This document shows, piece after piece, positions 18,852-29,598 of a stretch of 64,000 bases of DNA. The notes below the pieces were generated by a model. The model saw nothing but the letters and a program-made list of their open reading frames with translations, was not told where the DNA came from and did no database searches. Location of the stretch: assembly GCA_943788615.1 (NCBI GenBank), contig CALSQY010000001.1:496001-560000 (forward strand), given 5' to 3'. The DNA comes from UBA4465 sp002292365 (lineage in GTDB: Bacteria; Bacteroidota; Bacteroidia; Cytophagales; Cyclobacteriaceae). Made by a program: the position numbers and the translations under genes. Position 1 is the first letter of the stretch. Every line of letters begins with the position of its first letter.

Positions 18852-19446
18852 TCCGTTATTGATAGGTATTACTGGGGGGATCGGGAGTGGTAAGAGCCTG
18901 ATAAGTAGTATTTTTAATAAACTGGGGCTACCAGTGTACGATGCAGATAGGCGAGCCAAATGGCTGATGGCTCATGACCCAAATATTAAGTCTCAACTGA
19001 TTGAATTATTGGGTTCAGAAAGTTATACTGAGCAAGGATTGAATAGGTCCTTCATTGCACGTAAATCTTTTAATAACGAAAATATTTTGACTCGATTAAA
19101 TGCGATAGTTCATCCAGAAGTAGACGCCGACTTTACCAGATGGGTAGCATTGCATGATTCCAGCCCAGTTTTGTTAAAAGAATCAGCCTTAATTTTTGAA
19201 ACCTCTTCACATACTGAATTAGACCAAGTTATTTTGGTTTTGTCACCAAGTGCACTGAGAATTAAAAGAGTTTTGGCCCGTGATTTACATCGAGATAAGA
19301 AAGATATTGAAGCGATCATTTCGCGCCAGTTGCCAGCTGCAGAAACTAGTTTATTGGCACATTTCATTATCAAGAATGATGAAAGAAACTTATTACTTCC
19401 CCAGGTCCTGAGTATTCACAAAGCTTTGATAGCTCAGGTGAGTTGA
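18841..19446 (+). CDS. coaE: Dephospho-CoA kinase
   Basis: A 201-aa kinase that phosphorylates the 3'-hydroxyl of dephospho-CoA, the last step of coenzyme A synthesis. The P-loop GITGGIGSGKS is at residues 9-19, followed by YDADRRAKWLM near 32 (substrate Asp) and the lid region. Length and motifs are normal. The ATG at 18841 lies inside the last codons of the YbbR-like gene (11-base overlap). It ends the plus-strand cluster. Confidence 0.95.
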   Translation: MKNSPLLIGITGGIGSGKSLISSIFNKLGLPVYDADRRAKWLMAHDPNIKSQLIELLGSESYTEQGLNRSFIARKSFNNENILTRLNAIVHPEVDADFTRWVALHDSSPVLLKESALIFETSSHTELDQVILVLSPSALRIKRVLARDLHRDKKDIEAIISRQLPAAETSLLAHFIIKNDERNLLLPQVLSIHKALIAQVS

Positions 19447-19464
19447 TTACAAAGGGCTAATTTT

Positions 19465-22073
19465 TTAGAAGTCACAAACTATTTGCTCATATTCATGGGG
19501 TCTATATGCTTGAGAGTGTATGGGATTACCACTAAAATCCTTGGTAATTATGATGTGGAAAGGAGCGGATGCAATAAATATTTCGAATTGAAAGAGGGGT
19601 TTTTTCTGATGTGAAATAGATCGGATGGCATCGTACTCAGCAGGATAATGAATGGATTGGTCCCCATAAATGAGTCCATATTTATTATTTTTTAAATAAC
19701 GAAATACATTATCAGTGATTTGTGTGTAAGTGCTTATTCCTTTTAGGATATTTTTTTGATGATCAGTAATAAGGGACCAGCTGCTATCCGTTTGCACCCA
19801 AAATAAGGAATCATTGAGGCCTATGATATTTTGATATTTAAAGTCAATGACCACAGCACCCTCACGGTTTATTAATCCTTTAAATGATCTTTTTTTCGTT
19901 AAATAATAAGGACCCAACCGCTCAGATACACCTTCGTATTGATCAGAGAGCTCAATGTTATGATTTAAATCAAATCCTTTTATTTTTCCATTTTTTAGTA
20001 ATTGTGCGAGTTGATTTTTTTGCTCAATAAAATCATATTCAATGGGAATGATCACATTCCCTTTTTGATCCAAGACACCTTGCTTACCTTTAAGAGTAAT
20101 TTTAAAGAGAGAATCTGTTAGTAGATCTATGTGATCAAAACTACCCTTGAACATTAGCTTAGCCTTCTTTGTTGTAGATTTCCCGTGCATTTTTATGGGT
20201 TTTGAGTAAATAACGGGCCCGTACTTTTCCTTGACGATCGCGAGACAGCAGACTGTTTACGGTAACTTCTTTATTTATAAGAAGTGATTGCTCATTTGGG
20301 AAGAGTACATAGGAAGAATCAGAATCACGAATGACCAACGCCAATTCACGTAAGGATTGAATGGAATCTACCTTGATAAATGCACCTTTCGGATTGATTA
20401 AGTACCAATGATTTTTTTTGAGGCCCAACCAGGGTGATGGTCAATGAGATCTTCAAAAACATTTGTACCCAAATCTTTAATGATTTGCTTATGATATATC
20501 TTATAATCTGATATGCCTTGCGTATAATGATAGGTATCACCAACATAAATATCACGGTCTGCTTCCCAAGGTATGAGGAAGTTCATATTACTTTCAAGCA
20601 AGGCTTGTTTGGTTTCATGATAAAGTAGCATTACGGAATCATTGATCAACTCATAGTCATCTGCTAAAAAATTAGGAGTTAGTTGTTTTTTTTCGAATGC
20701 CTTTTTGAACAAAAGATAGGTTATGAAAGGCGATTTCCTCCCCCACACGAAACGCCCAAAAGTCGCCTACCGTATTGATCTCATCATAAGTGAAGGGAGT
20801 GAGTATTTTACCCGTATAGGTAGCCAATGCCCAGCCCTCTTCTCTTCTGATTTTGAGCCATCGTCCCCCCTACAATTGCGGCGTCTATGAGTTTATCGAA
20901 CAGTAATTTTCCTGACTTATGGATGATTTTTATTTGTGTGGGTTCTTTGATTTTTACAAATCCAAAGCCCAGGTCCTCATAAGTGATCATGGGGCCTGAA
21001 TAGATGGAAGTACCCGCTCTGTTGATCAGTTGCTTGATTCCGGAGGCACTGCTGACCCCTATGATGTCGCCTTGTAATGTTTGGCAAAGGAGCTCCTGCT
21101 TTAAAAGGGAGTGATACTTAGGTTTTAAGATAGGGGTTCCTTCTAAATTCATGAAGCCAATTTTTCCATGTTCTAAGAAAGGCAATAGTGGTTGCGCATT
21201 TAATTGAGAAATGACCTGTAGCGAATCTATGTTTTCTTCGAATTCAGGGAAAGTAGAAAGCTTAAAAAATACTTCTGGGCTCATATGGTATAAAATCGAT
21301 AACAATTCCTCGTTGTGTGGGCTTTGAGGATAGTTTTGTAGATGATCTAAAAAACAATGGGATGTATTAAGGTCTAAGGTTCGCTCGAAAATAACATCAA
21401 TAGCTGCGGTTACATATCGAGAGGTTGGGTACTCATTGATAAATTTTTTAAATTCATTAAGGTCATCATTTGCTGTTTTTTCTTCATAAAGGAGCCGTTC
21501 GTAATGGGCTTGTGCACGTTCTGAAAATCTGGATGTGGAATATACCTTTACATAGTTTTCATAGGATTCCCAGTTATGAATCTGTGTTACCGAATCAAAA
21601 GCTAAGCTATCGATGTTATAGAAGAATTCTTCGCGATAAGCGCTTTTGGGATATAAAGAAAGAAAAGAATGAAAGGCATCCAACGTATAGCGGGATAAGA
21701 CTTTTTCATAGGTTTGATTTTCGATGTCAGTATTGGTTTTCTCGATGTCAAGGAGGCTAAATGGAGCCATGATAAAAGCTAATTTTATTTTTTCATCTGC
21801 CCGTTGAAAATCAACAACCGCCTGTTGGGCATAAATGCGGGCTTGATCTAGGTCATAGTATTCGGGAAGGCTATCGCAAGACAAGAGTCGGGCATACATC
21901 CACCTACTACCCGGATTGATGGAATCTTTAGAAATTTGACTTTCTAGGAGTTCCTTAGCTTTTGCGACATCCTCTTTTTCAAGTGCTCTGAATACACGCT
22001 TGAGGTCCTGAGCGTTCACCATGAGATGAGGGATCAGGAGGAATAAAAAGCAAAAAATTTTAACAAAATTCAT
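19465..22073 (-). pseudogene. Secreted TPR/WG-repeat-like protein, about 866 aa, four frameshifts
   Basis: Four fragments in different frames join into one protein. The N-terminal part has a signal peptide (ending near MVNAQ) and helical repeats resembling TPR. The C-terminal part has repeats such as GKQGVLDQKGNVIIPIEYDFI and KGLINREGAVVIDFKYQNII, the WG/KWG-like beta pattern. The breaks are at a C6 run (20865-20870, one extra), a T8 run (20686-20693, one extra), a T8 run (20412-20419, one missing) and near 20163 (one extra). No nonsense codon appears once frames are joined. The function of such repeat proteins is unknown; ligand or surface binding is a guess. Confidence 0.8.
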
Positions 22074-22162
22074 TTCATGGTATAAAATTACATATTTGAG
22101 TTAAGTCCTTCGAGGAACCTCATGAAAACCTTTGGTAGTTTAGTAAAACTTTCCTTTTATCG

Positions 22163-23389
22163 TTAGGAACGACGATTAGCAAGCAGTGGGGGAGGTCCTC
22201 CCGTGAATGGATTCCATCTACTAATGGTTTTAGCGCCAAAGCCAGAAGCACGCATAACCAGGCGGTCTCCGTACTTATCTCTAATCTTATCCATGGCTTG
22301 ATATAGATTGAACATGTTTTCAGAATCTTCAAATAGATGAATTTGATGACCCCCACCTACCAGATGACTGAACTTGACGCCTATCAATCGCACCAGAAGC
22401 CTTTTTTGATAGAGTTTTTCGTACAATGTCATCACGATGGGTAAAATGACTTGATCTGAAGCGCTATACGGAATTCTTTTTTGTATTGTATAGGTTTGAA
22501 AGTCTGAATATCGAAGTTTTATGGTGACACAAGCCGTCAGTTTATTACCCCTACGCAATTGAAAAATAAGATTTTCTGCCATAGCCGTCAGTAGGGACTT
22601 TAGCTTACCGATGTCTGTAGTATCTACATTGAAGGTGCGTTCTGTAGATATGGATTTGCGCTCTTGATAAGAGATGACTGGGCTAAGATCTATGCCATTT
22701 GCTTTTTTCCAAAGTCCAGTGCCATTTTTACCCAGTACTTTGCTGATCATATTGACTGGCATTTCTTGAAGGGTTTGAATTTTTCGAATACCTAAGTCAC
22801 ATAATATACGATAGGTTTTTTCTCCTACCATAGGGATTTTCCTAATAGACAAGGGGGCTAAAAAGGGTTTTTCATGTCCTTTGAAAATACTGAGTTGGTT
22901 ATTGGGCTTGGCTTCGCTGGTAGCTATTTTAGAGACCGTTTTGTTGGAAGACAATCCAAAGGAGATAGGAAGACCCGTTTCTTTTATGATTTTTTGGCGT
23001 AATTCAGAAGAAAAATTTTGGCAACTATAAAATTTATCTACGCCAGTCAAATCAATATAGAATTCATCAATTGAACTTTTTTCATAAATAGGTACCGCCT
23101 CTCGGATGATGTCCGTGACATTTTGGGAATGTTTGGAATAAGTTTCTGAATTACCTCTTAATACGATGGCCTCAGGACAAAGTCTTTTAGCCATTTTCAT
23201 AGGCATGGCCGAGTGGATCCCAAAATGTCGAGCCTCATAACTGCAAGAAGCAACGATGCCTCGATCAGAAACACCTCCAATCAAGATAGGTTTACCTATA
23301 AGTCGGCTATTGATCAAGCGCTCACAAGAGACAAAAAAAGTATCCAAATCAATGTGCATAATGTTTCGAGGGGCGGTTTCTTGTATCAT
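22163..23389 (-). CDS. dinB: Y-family DNA polymerase IV
   Basis: A 408-aa translesion polymerase. Catalytic residues are present in MHIDLDTFFVSCERL (first Asp) near residue 11 and SSIDEFYIDLTGVD (Asp-Glu pair) near 103. Helix-hairpin-helix segments follow (IRKIPMVGEKTYRILCDLGI), then the little-finger domain, and QIHLFED near 350 resembles a sliding-clamp binding motif. It starts 1 base after the dnaE stop, so it is the second gene of a dnaE-dinB operon. Pairing of a C-family and a Y-family polymerase is the hallmark of inducible mutagenesis cassettes. Confidence 0.93.
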   Translation of the reverse strand: MIQETAPRNIMHIDLDTFFVSCERLINSRLIGKPILIGGVSDRGIVASCSYEARHFGIHSAMPMKMAKRLCPEAIVLRGNSETYSKHSQNVTDIIREAVPIYEKSSIDEFYIDLTGVDKFYSCQNFSSELRQKIIKETGLPISFGLSSNKTVSKIATSEAKPNNQLSIFKGHEKPFLAPLSIRKIPMVGEKTYRILCDLGIRKIQTLQEMPVNMISKVLGKNGTGLWKKANGIDLSPVISYQERKSISTERTFNVDTTDIGKLKSLLTAMAENLIFQLRRGNKLTACVTIKLRYSDFQTYTIQKRIPYSASDQVILPIVMTLYEKLYQKRLLVRLIGVKFSHLVGGGHQIHLFEDSENMFNLYQAMDKIRDKYGDRLVMRASGFGAKTISRWNPFTGGPPPLLANRRS

Positions 23390-23390
23390 A

Positions 23391-26369
23391 TTATGTGGTT
23401 ATTTCTCCTTTTTTTAAATCAGTATATCTAGGATCTTCTACAATAGGCAAAAAATCCATTTGATTTATGTTGATATGTATACAATCGAATTCTTCCATAA
23501 CCACCCCTTTTAGTAGGTAACTACCTCTGCCTCTAAAAGGATATTGAATAGTGCTTTGAGGGAAATGAACGGTATCGATGAAATGACCGGTATGATCTAA
23601 AAAATTTCCAAACTGCATAAGGGCGCCAGTGTTTGTTCTTGTTTTCTTGTAGGTAACTAAATACCCGTATACAATGACCTCTTGATGGAGGTAATGCTTT
23701 AAATCCTTTGCAGATAATGAAGGCGGAACTTTTGTGACCAGTAATTCAAAAGGATTACAAAGAGGGAATCCAAAATATTCTATTTCATTGAATGCGTGAG
23801 CTAAGGGGATTTGCTTGAACGTAGGCATTTTGTAGGTCGTTCGTGCTACTTTGAACAGATTGAAAGTCCGTATTTCCATATTTATTTTATTGATCTTCAT
23901 ATGGCTTTCCCAAAGTAATTCGTAGGGATTCTTTTTCCGTAAATCGGAAAGCTTCAATTTTAATGAGAAGAGAGAGTTGTTCCATAGAGAGAGGCACGCG
24001 TTCGATAAAATCATCTAAGTCTTTAAAGATGCCTTCCTTTTCTCGATGCGCACAAATTTTTTCTACGGTACTGTTTCGATAGACTTAACCAAAATAAAGC
24101 CAAGAAGGATGTGTTTACCTGAAATAGAGGTAGCTAATTCACCTGTGTTTACACAGGGAGGAGAAATAAGCGCACCGTGCATACGTGCTTCATGAATATA
24201 AAGTTCGGTTTGATAAAATCCACCAAAATTATTAAGGGTAGCCACTAAATATTCTAAGGGATAGTAGGCTTTGAGAAATAAGCTCTGATAGCTTTCTACT
24301 GCGTATGAGGCCGAGTGACCTTTGGCAAAAGCATAACCTGCAAAACTTTCAATTTGCCTCCAAACTTCATTGACCTCTTCGATAGGATATTTTTCCTTTG
24401 CACAGTTCGTAAAAAATTTATCTTTGACCGCTGTAAATTCTGATCGTCCTCTGTATTTTCCTGACATTCCCCTACGTAGGACATCGGCCTCTCCAAGATC
24501 TAGTTTCCCATAATAATGAGCCACTTTAATGACATCTTCTTGATAGACCATGATGCCAAAAGTTTCTGGCATAATTTTTAACATGATGGGGTGGGCTTCT
24601 TTGATACGCTCAGGAAAGCGGCATCTTAAAATATATTCTTGCATCATGCCTGATCGGGCTACGCCTGGCCTGATGATAGAGCTGGCGGCGACCAATCCCA
24701 AATAGCTATCAACTTGTAGTTTTTTGAGGAGTATGCGCATGGCAGGAGATTCTACATAAAAGCAACCTATGACCTTGCCGAGTCGGAGTAGTTTTTTTAT
24801 TTTCCCATCGGTTTTAAAACGCTTGATGTCATGAATGTCTATAGGGGATATATTAGGATGGTTTTTTCCGATAATACTTACGGCATCTTTGATTTTTCCT
24901 AATCCTCTTTGACTTAGTATATCAAATTTATAGAGTCCGATGTCTTCCGCTGTGACCATATCAAAATGAGTGGTAGCGTAGCCTTTTGGCGGCATGAACG
25001 TAGCCGTATAATAGTTAATTGGCCTTTCAGAAATCACAATACCTCCCGCATGAATGCCTAGATAATTGGGAAATCCTTCAATTCTTTTGGCGTAAATAAT
25101 GACCAATTTCGATAGTTTATCGAAAGTAGGTTCTTGTGTTGAGGCCCCTCTTGAAAGGAGGTCTATTTCATGTTTGGGAAGGCCAAAGACTTTACCGAGT
25201 TCACGTACAGATGCACGGTATTGAAAAGTATTGTAGACGGCAATGAGTGCTGTGTGGGGGAATCGTTTAAAAATAAAATCGATGATATCATTTCGATCAC
25301 GCCAAGAAAAGTCAAGGTCAAAGTCTGGAGGAGTTTTTCGATAAAAATTAATAAATCGTTCAAAATACAGATCAAGTTCTACCGGATCAACATCTGTAAT
25401 TCTGAGTAGATAAGCAACGATACTATTGGCGCCACTGCCCCGTCCGACATAAAAATAGCCTTTGCTTCGTGCGTAGTTGATGATTTCCCAATTTATAAGA
25501 AAATAGGAGACAAAGTTTTTTTTGATGAATGACATTTAATTCTTTCTCTATTCGATTGAGAATGATTTCATTGGGATTGGGATATCGATAGTGAAGTCCC
25601 TGTTCACAGAGTGTTTTGAGTAATTCAAAATCTTTTTTTCATCCCCCGAAAATGTTTCTTGATTTTTGGAATGTATGTGTTCGAAATCAAAGGAGATGAT
25701 GCATCGAGCGAGTAGCTGATAGGTATTTTCAATGAGTTTGGGCCATGTAGCAAATTTGCGTTTAAGTAGCCTTTCATTGATGTATAAGTCGGTGGCTTGC
25801 CCTTGTACATTTACTGAGAGTTTACTCAGTAAGGTATTTTGATCAATGGCTCTGAGTAGTCGATGTGTATTAAAGTCTTTTTTATCCCTAAAAGAGCAGG
25901 TATGAAGGATAAGAATTTTATCGATATTGAAGGATGTTCTGCTGTATTCAAGTTCAGGGATGTGTTCTGAATTGATGCCCAAGAATTCATTTTTTTTTAA
26001 TTTAAAATGTCGGCATTTAATGTAAGGGTAAATCACAACCGTATCTTTTAAGGTCTTTGCTCGCTCAGGGATATCACATATCTGTGTGGAGGTAAAGTGG
26101 GATAGATATGTATTTATTTGTTGAAATCCATTATTGTTTTGAGCTAAAATGATGAATTTTTGTATACCGTTATTTCTAAAATCCACACCTAATACGGGCT
26201 TTATATTGTATTTAGGTGCCATACGAACGAAATCCAGAGAAGCAGAGGTATTGTTAATATCGGTAAGTGCCAATGTTTTAATACCCCATTTTTGGGCCAT
26301 CTTGAGGATAGACTCAGGCGCGACGGTTCCGTATCGAAGGCTAAAATAGCTATGGTTATTGATAAACAT
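23391..26369 (-). pseudogene. dnaE: DnaE-type DNA polymerase III alpha, short form, four frameshifts
   Basis: Three separate frames form one C-family polymerase of about 993 aa. A PHP domain begins MFINNHSYFSLRYGT. The polymerase core has GRGSGANS near residue 300, the catalytic PDFDLDF near 348 and MPETFGIMVYQEDVI, and the C-terminal part ends in an OB-like region (HLHQEVIVYGYLV style strands). The frame breaks at a T7 run (25633-25639, one missing), a T8 run (25516-25523, one extra), about 24070 (one missing) and a T5 run (23932-23936, one extra). The four sum to zero and leave no nonsense codon. It is shorter than replicative DnaE (about 1150 aa or more) and neighbours dinB, so an error-prone role is likely. 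Confidence 0.85.
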
Positions 26370-26391
26370 TTACTAATATTTTTAGTAAATG
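26367..26391. promoter_or_regulatory. Palindromic operator overlapping the dnaE start codon
   Basis: Perfect inverted repeat CATTTACTAA-TATTT-TTAGTAAATG (10-base arms, 5-base spacer). Its left arm includes the start codon of dnaE on the minus strand. A repressor bound here would block transcription or translation of the dnaE-dinB pair. A LexA-like or XRE/S24-family SOS regulator is a reasonable guess; no such gene is in the window. Confidence 0.6.
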
Positions 26392-26472
26392 CTAATTTAA
26401 ATAGTTTGAAATATTTAGAGCCTAATTTTCAGTTTTTTTCATTAAAAAAGAATCAGTAAAGTCAAATAAATA

Positions 26473-26520
26473 TTACTTAACTCTTAAGATTACATTAATG
26501 TAATCTTAAGAGTTAAGTAA
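26473..26520. repeat. 48-base perfect palindrome, no spacer
   Basis: Two 24-base arms are exact reverse complements with nothing between. Each arm begins TTACTTAACTCTTAAGATTA. It lies 44 bases past the amidase stop (minus strand) and about 100 bases upstream of dnaE. In RNA it would form a hairpin of about 22 pairs with a tight loop, with T-rich sequence beyond it on the minus strand. The simplest reading is a terminator for the dctP-amidase operon; a dyad protein-binding site or hairpin-type mobile remnant is possible. Confidence 0.9.
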
Positions 26521-26563
26521 GAGATGCTTTTAAGAAAGATCAGATGCTTTAAGGAGAAAATGA

Positions 26564-28214
26564 CTAGGGCTTGAATAAATCTGGATGTTCTTTATCATAA
26601 GGAGTGATCTCTTGTAGAGAGCGGGCCAAGGACAAAATACTTGTCTCATCGAAATGATTCCCCAAGAGTGTGATAGATCCTGGATTTTCACTCGGCATAG
26701 GAGCCATTGGGAATCACCACACATGGATGACCTGTGAGATTGGTCATTAATAATTGCTGACTGAATGAGGGGGCCACTAATACATCGATATCAGACATTA
26801 ATTCGTTGAATTGCAAGGTAAGTTCATATCTCAATCTATTGGCCTGAATATAAGCTACGGCTGGAATCAATTGAGCCGCTCTAAACACATTGGGCCACGC
26901 GTTATCTATTTGTCTGACCATCAGGCTATCTTGATTTGATTGGGTAAGAAAGTCAAAGGCAGCCGCCGCTTCTGCTTGCAGGATAAAACCCAAGGCCTCT
27001 GTGGGTATATTTTCCGGTAATTTTTTTTCGACTAGATCGTATCCTTGAGATTTCAATAATGACAAAGTATTTTGATCATTTTCTGAATAAAAATCAGGAT
27101 TTTGATCATGAGTAAGCACCCCAATACGAAGATTTTTTATCGTTGAATCATAATGATAGTTAAAGGGAGCGTCTTTTACCGAGAGGTCTTTGCCGTCTGT
27201 TCCTCTGATGGCTTCGAATACCAATGCACAGTCTAAGGCATTTCTGCAAATGGGTCCTAATTTATCCATGGTCCAACTGAGTGCCATGGCTCCATCTTTG
27301 CTGACCCGGCCAAAAGTGGGACGCAGTCCTGTAGCACCACATCGAGTAGATGGAGAAACAATAGAACCTCGGGTTTCGCTTCCGATCGCAAAAGGGACCA
27401 ATCCGGCTACTGTTGCGGATGTTGATCCTGCTGAAGACCCACTGCTACCTTGCTCAAGGTTCCAAGGATTTCTGGTTTTACCACCATACCACACGTCACC
27501 CCAGGCCAGGGCACCCAACGTTAATTTGGCCACCAATACTGCGCCTGCAGCTTCTAATCGATTAATTACTTCAGCATTTTCAGAAAAAATTTGTGACTTA
27601 AAAGGAGTAGCACCCCAAGTCGTCTTATATCCAGCCACATTTAATAAATCCTTAGCACCGTAGGGGATGCCGTGTAGGGGTCCTCGATAGATGCCTTGAC
27701 TGATTTCAAGATCTGCTCGCTGGGCTTGACTGAGTGCCAACGAATCCGTTATGGTGATGACACATTGCAAGGTATCGCCATATTTTTTTAGTCGATTGAG
27801 AAATAATTGGGTTAATTCTACAGAAGTGATTTGCCTATTTTTAATCAGGTAAGCTAATTTATTTACGGGATAAAAAGCCAATTCATTTTTATCTTTTGGA
27901 AGAGAGACAGACGTGGGAAGAAGCCAATCTATGGTAGATTGTTTGACTGGGATTCGAGAATGATTTACCGGTGGGATCCAAATTAAGCCTAAGGGTATAT
28001 TATTTGAAATATTCTGTCTTCGTAAGGCATTAAATTGTAAAAGATGTGCGGCTACCGCAGGTTTCATTTGTGAAAGTTCTGCCGAATCAAAGTCTAAACC
28101 GATGAAGGCCGAAGTAATTCTAAGACTGTCTTGACCCTTGACGGATGAATGAAAAAAACCGAATAAGAGGAATAAAAAAACATTCCGTAGCTTAAAGAAA
28201 TTTTTACTTCTCAT
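26564..28214 (-). pseudogene. Secreted amidase-signature hydrolase with one late frameshift
   Basis: About 550 aa from the ATG at 28214, which sits right at a signal peptide (MRSKNFFKLRNVFLFLLFG) and overlaps the dctP stop (ATGA). The amidase-signature triad is visible: Lys in YGAKDLL, Ser in QGSSGSSAGS and Ser in RGSIVSPS. The frame ends early at GSYAE; dropping one base near 26690 continues it as ENPGSITLLGNHFDETSIL...LFKP, the normal C-terminus of the family. Only the last 40 or so residues are affected, so the product may still be active. Members hydrolyse amides; the substrate is unknown. Confidence 0.85.
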
Positions 28215-29341
28215 ATCATTTTTGAATAAAAAGGTTTTTCTGTGATTTGGGTCCAAGGGATAATTTTTTTTTGAAATTCCAAAAAGGCTGAGTAGATTTT
28301 TTTACTTTGTGGATCTTGTTCCGTTAATTCGGTAATGGTTTCAACAGTTTTTTCTCTAAGATTGTCCATCACAGCATCAGGATAAGGTCTCATACTCACC
28401 GTAGGTTCTGTTTGAATCTTTGGTAAATAGGTGGCGTTCATCGTATCAAATTTAATGGGAACGATTCGATTCAAACGAAGACATGCTGTTCGAATGATTT
28501 CTTGTAAATCTGTAGGAAGGGCTTCAAATTTTGACTTATTGACTAGCATTTCCAATACGGTACCTAATTCATGCCAACCTGGGTAATAATAATATTTAGC
28601 CACATTATGGAATCCCATCAGGTAATCATGATACGGACCAATCCATTCAGTAGCATCGATTACGCCTCTTTCCAAATTGGTATATATTTCTCCACCAGCC
28701 ATGAGCATAGGCGTACCTCCAGCTTTCGCCAATACCTTCCCTCCCAAGCCAGGCATGCGCATTTTAAGGCCTTTTAAATCATCGATACTGTTGATTTCTC
28801 TATTGAACCACCCACCCATTTGGCAACCTGTATTTCCTGCACTGATGGGGAGTAAATCGAAAGGTGCATAGAGCTCTTCCCATAATTTTTGACCTCCATT
28901 GCAAAGAATCCAGGTATCCATGAGCTGGGCATTTACACCAAAAGGGATGGTTGAGAGGAATTGACCTGCAGGAAGCTTACCCGCCCAATAATAGGCGGAT
29001 CCATGATTCATTTCTACCGCCCCATTGCTTACCGCATCGAAGCCTTCGAGCGCTGGAATCAATTCACCACCACCATAGACGGTAATTTCCAATCGTCCTC
29101 CAGACATTTTTTTAACCCATTGTGCAAGTTCATTACATCCCTCACCTAATATAGGAAAATTAGGAGACCAAGTAGTGGTCATCTTCCATCTATAGGTATT
29201 GTTGAAGTTGATGTAGGGGCCCTTTTGAATATTTTGAGCAGCGTCCGTTTGACAACTGACCAGACCGAAAGTACTGGCTGCCGCTACGGATTGAATAGAT
29301 TTTTTGAGAAAAGTTCTCCGTTTTTTATTGGTTTTTTTCAA
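28211..29341 (-). CDS. TRAP-type solute-binding lipoprotein, DctP family
   Basis: A 376-aa protein with a twin-arginine signal (KKRRTFLKKS near residue 6) and a lipobox-like GLVSC, so probably exported folded and lipid-anchored. The body matches DctP/TakP-type binding proteins: TTTWSPNFP, GGELIPALEGFDAVSNGAVEM, and LKGLKMRMPGLGGKVLAKAGG with the conserved substrate-binding Arg. These usually bind carboxylates or 2-oxo acids. The membrane subunits (DctQ, DctM) are not adjacent. The next gene is an amidase translationally coupled by an ATGA overlap, suggesting uptake linked to amide hydrolysis. Confidence 0.88.
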   Translation of the reverse strand: MKKTNKKRRTFLKKSIQSVAAASTFGLVSCQTDAAQNIQKGPYINFNNTYRWKMTTTWSPNFPILGEGCNELAQWVKKMSGGRLEITVYGGGELIPALEGFDAVSNGAVEMNHGSAYYWAGKLPAGQFLSTIPFGVNAQLMDTWILCNGGQKLWEELYAPFDLLPISAGNTGCQMGGWFNREINSIDDLKGLKMRMPGLGGKVLAKAGGTPMLMAGGEIYTNLERGVIDATEWIGPYHDYLMGFHNVAKYYYYPGWHELGTVLEMLVNKSKFEALPTDLQEIIRTACLRLNRIVPIKFDTMNATYLPKIQTEPTVSMRPYPDAVMDNLREKTVETITELTEQDPQSKKIYSAFLEFQKKIIPWTQITEKPFYSKMI

Positions 29342-29480
29342 GATATCTTAATTTAACGAGATAAAACGAGGGTAATGATTAAAACACAAATTATTTATCT
29401 TTTCTTAATTATTAGTAAAACAAACATATAAAATGGGCTAACGGCTAATTCAATCAATTTCTCAAGTGACTGACCAAATT

Positions 29481-29534
29481 AGGACATTTTGTCCTTTTTT
29501 CCATTTTATTGACGGAGACATCAGTCAAATTGAC
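29481..29534. promoter_or_regulatory. Two inverted repeats upstream of clpB
   Basis: AGGACA-TTT-TGTCCT at 29481-29495, followed by a T run, and GTCAA-A-TTGAC at 29524-29534. They lie in the 257-base gap between divergent dctP and clpB. The second resembles the TGCCAA-C-TTGGCA site before htpG, so it is a candidate heat-shock operator. The first could instead be a small terminator. Confidence 0.4.
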
Positions 29535-29598
29535 CCAAAACATTAAATGGTATTGAATTTGTGAATTCAATGCAAGAAGTACTTAGAACCTACTCAGT

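Noticed and set aside
20412..25639. Homopolymer runs at the frameshifts as phase-variation switches
   Set aside because: The runs are only 5-8 bases, occur several per gene in polymerase and repeat proteins alike, and partly cancel; this is not the pattern of a single switch tract.
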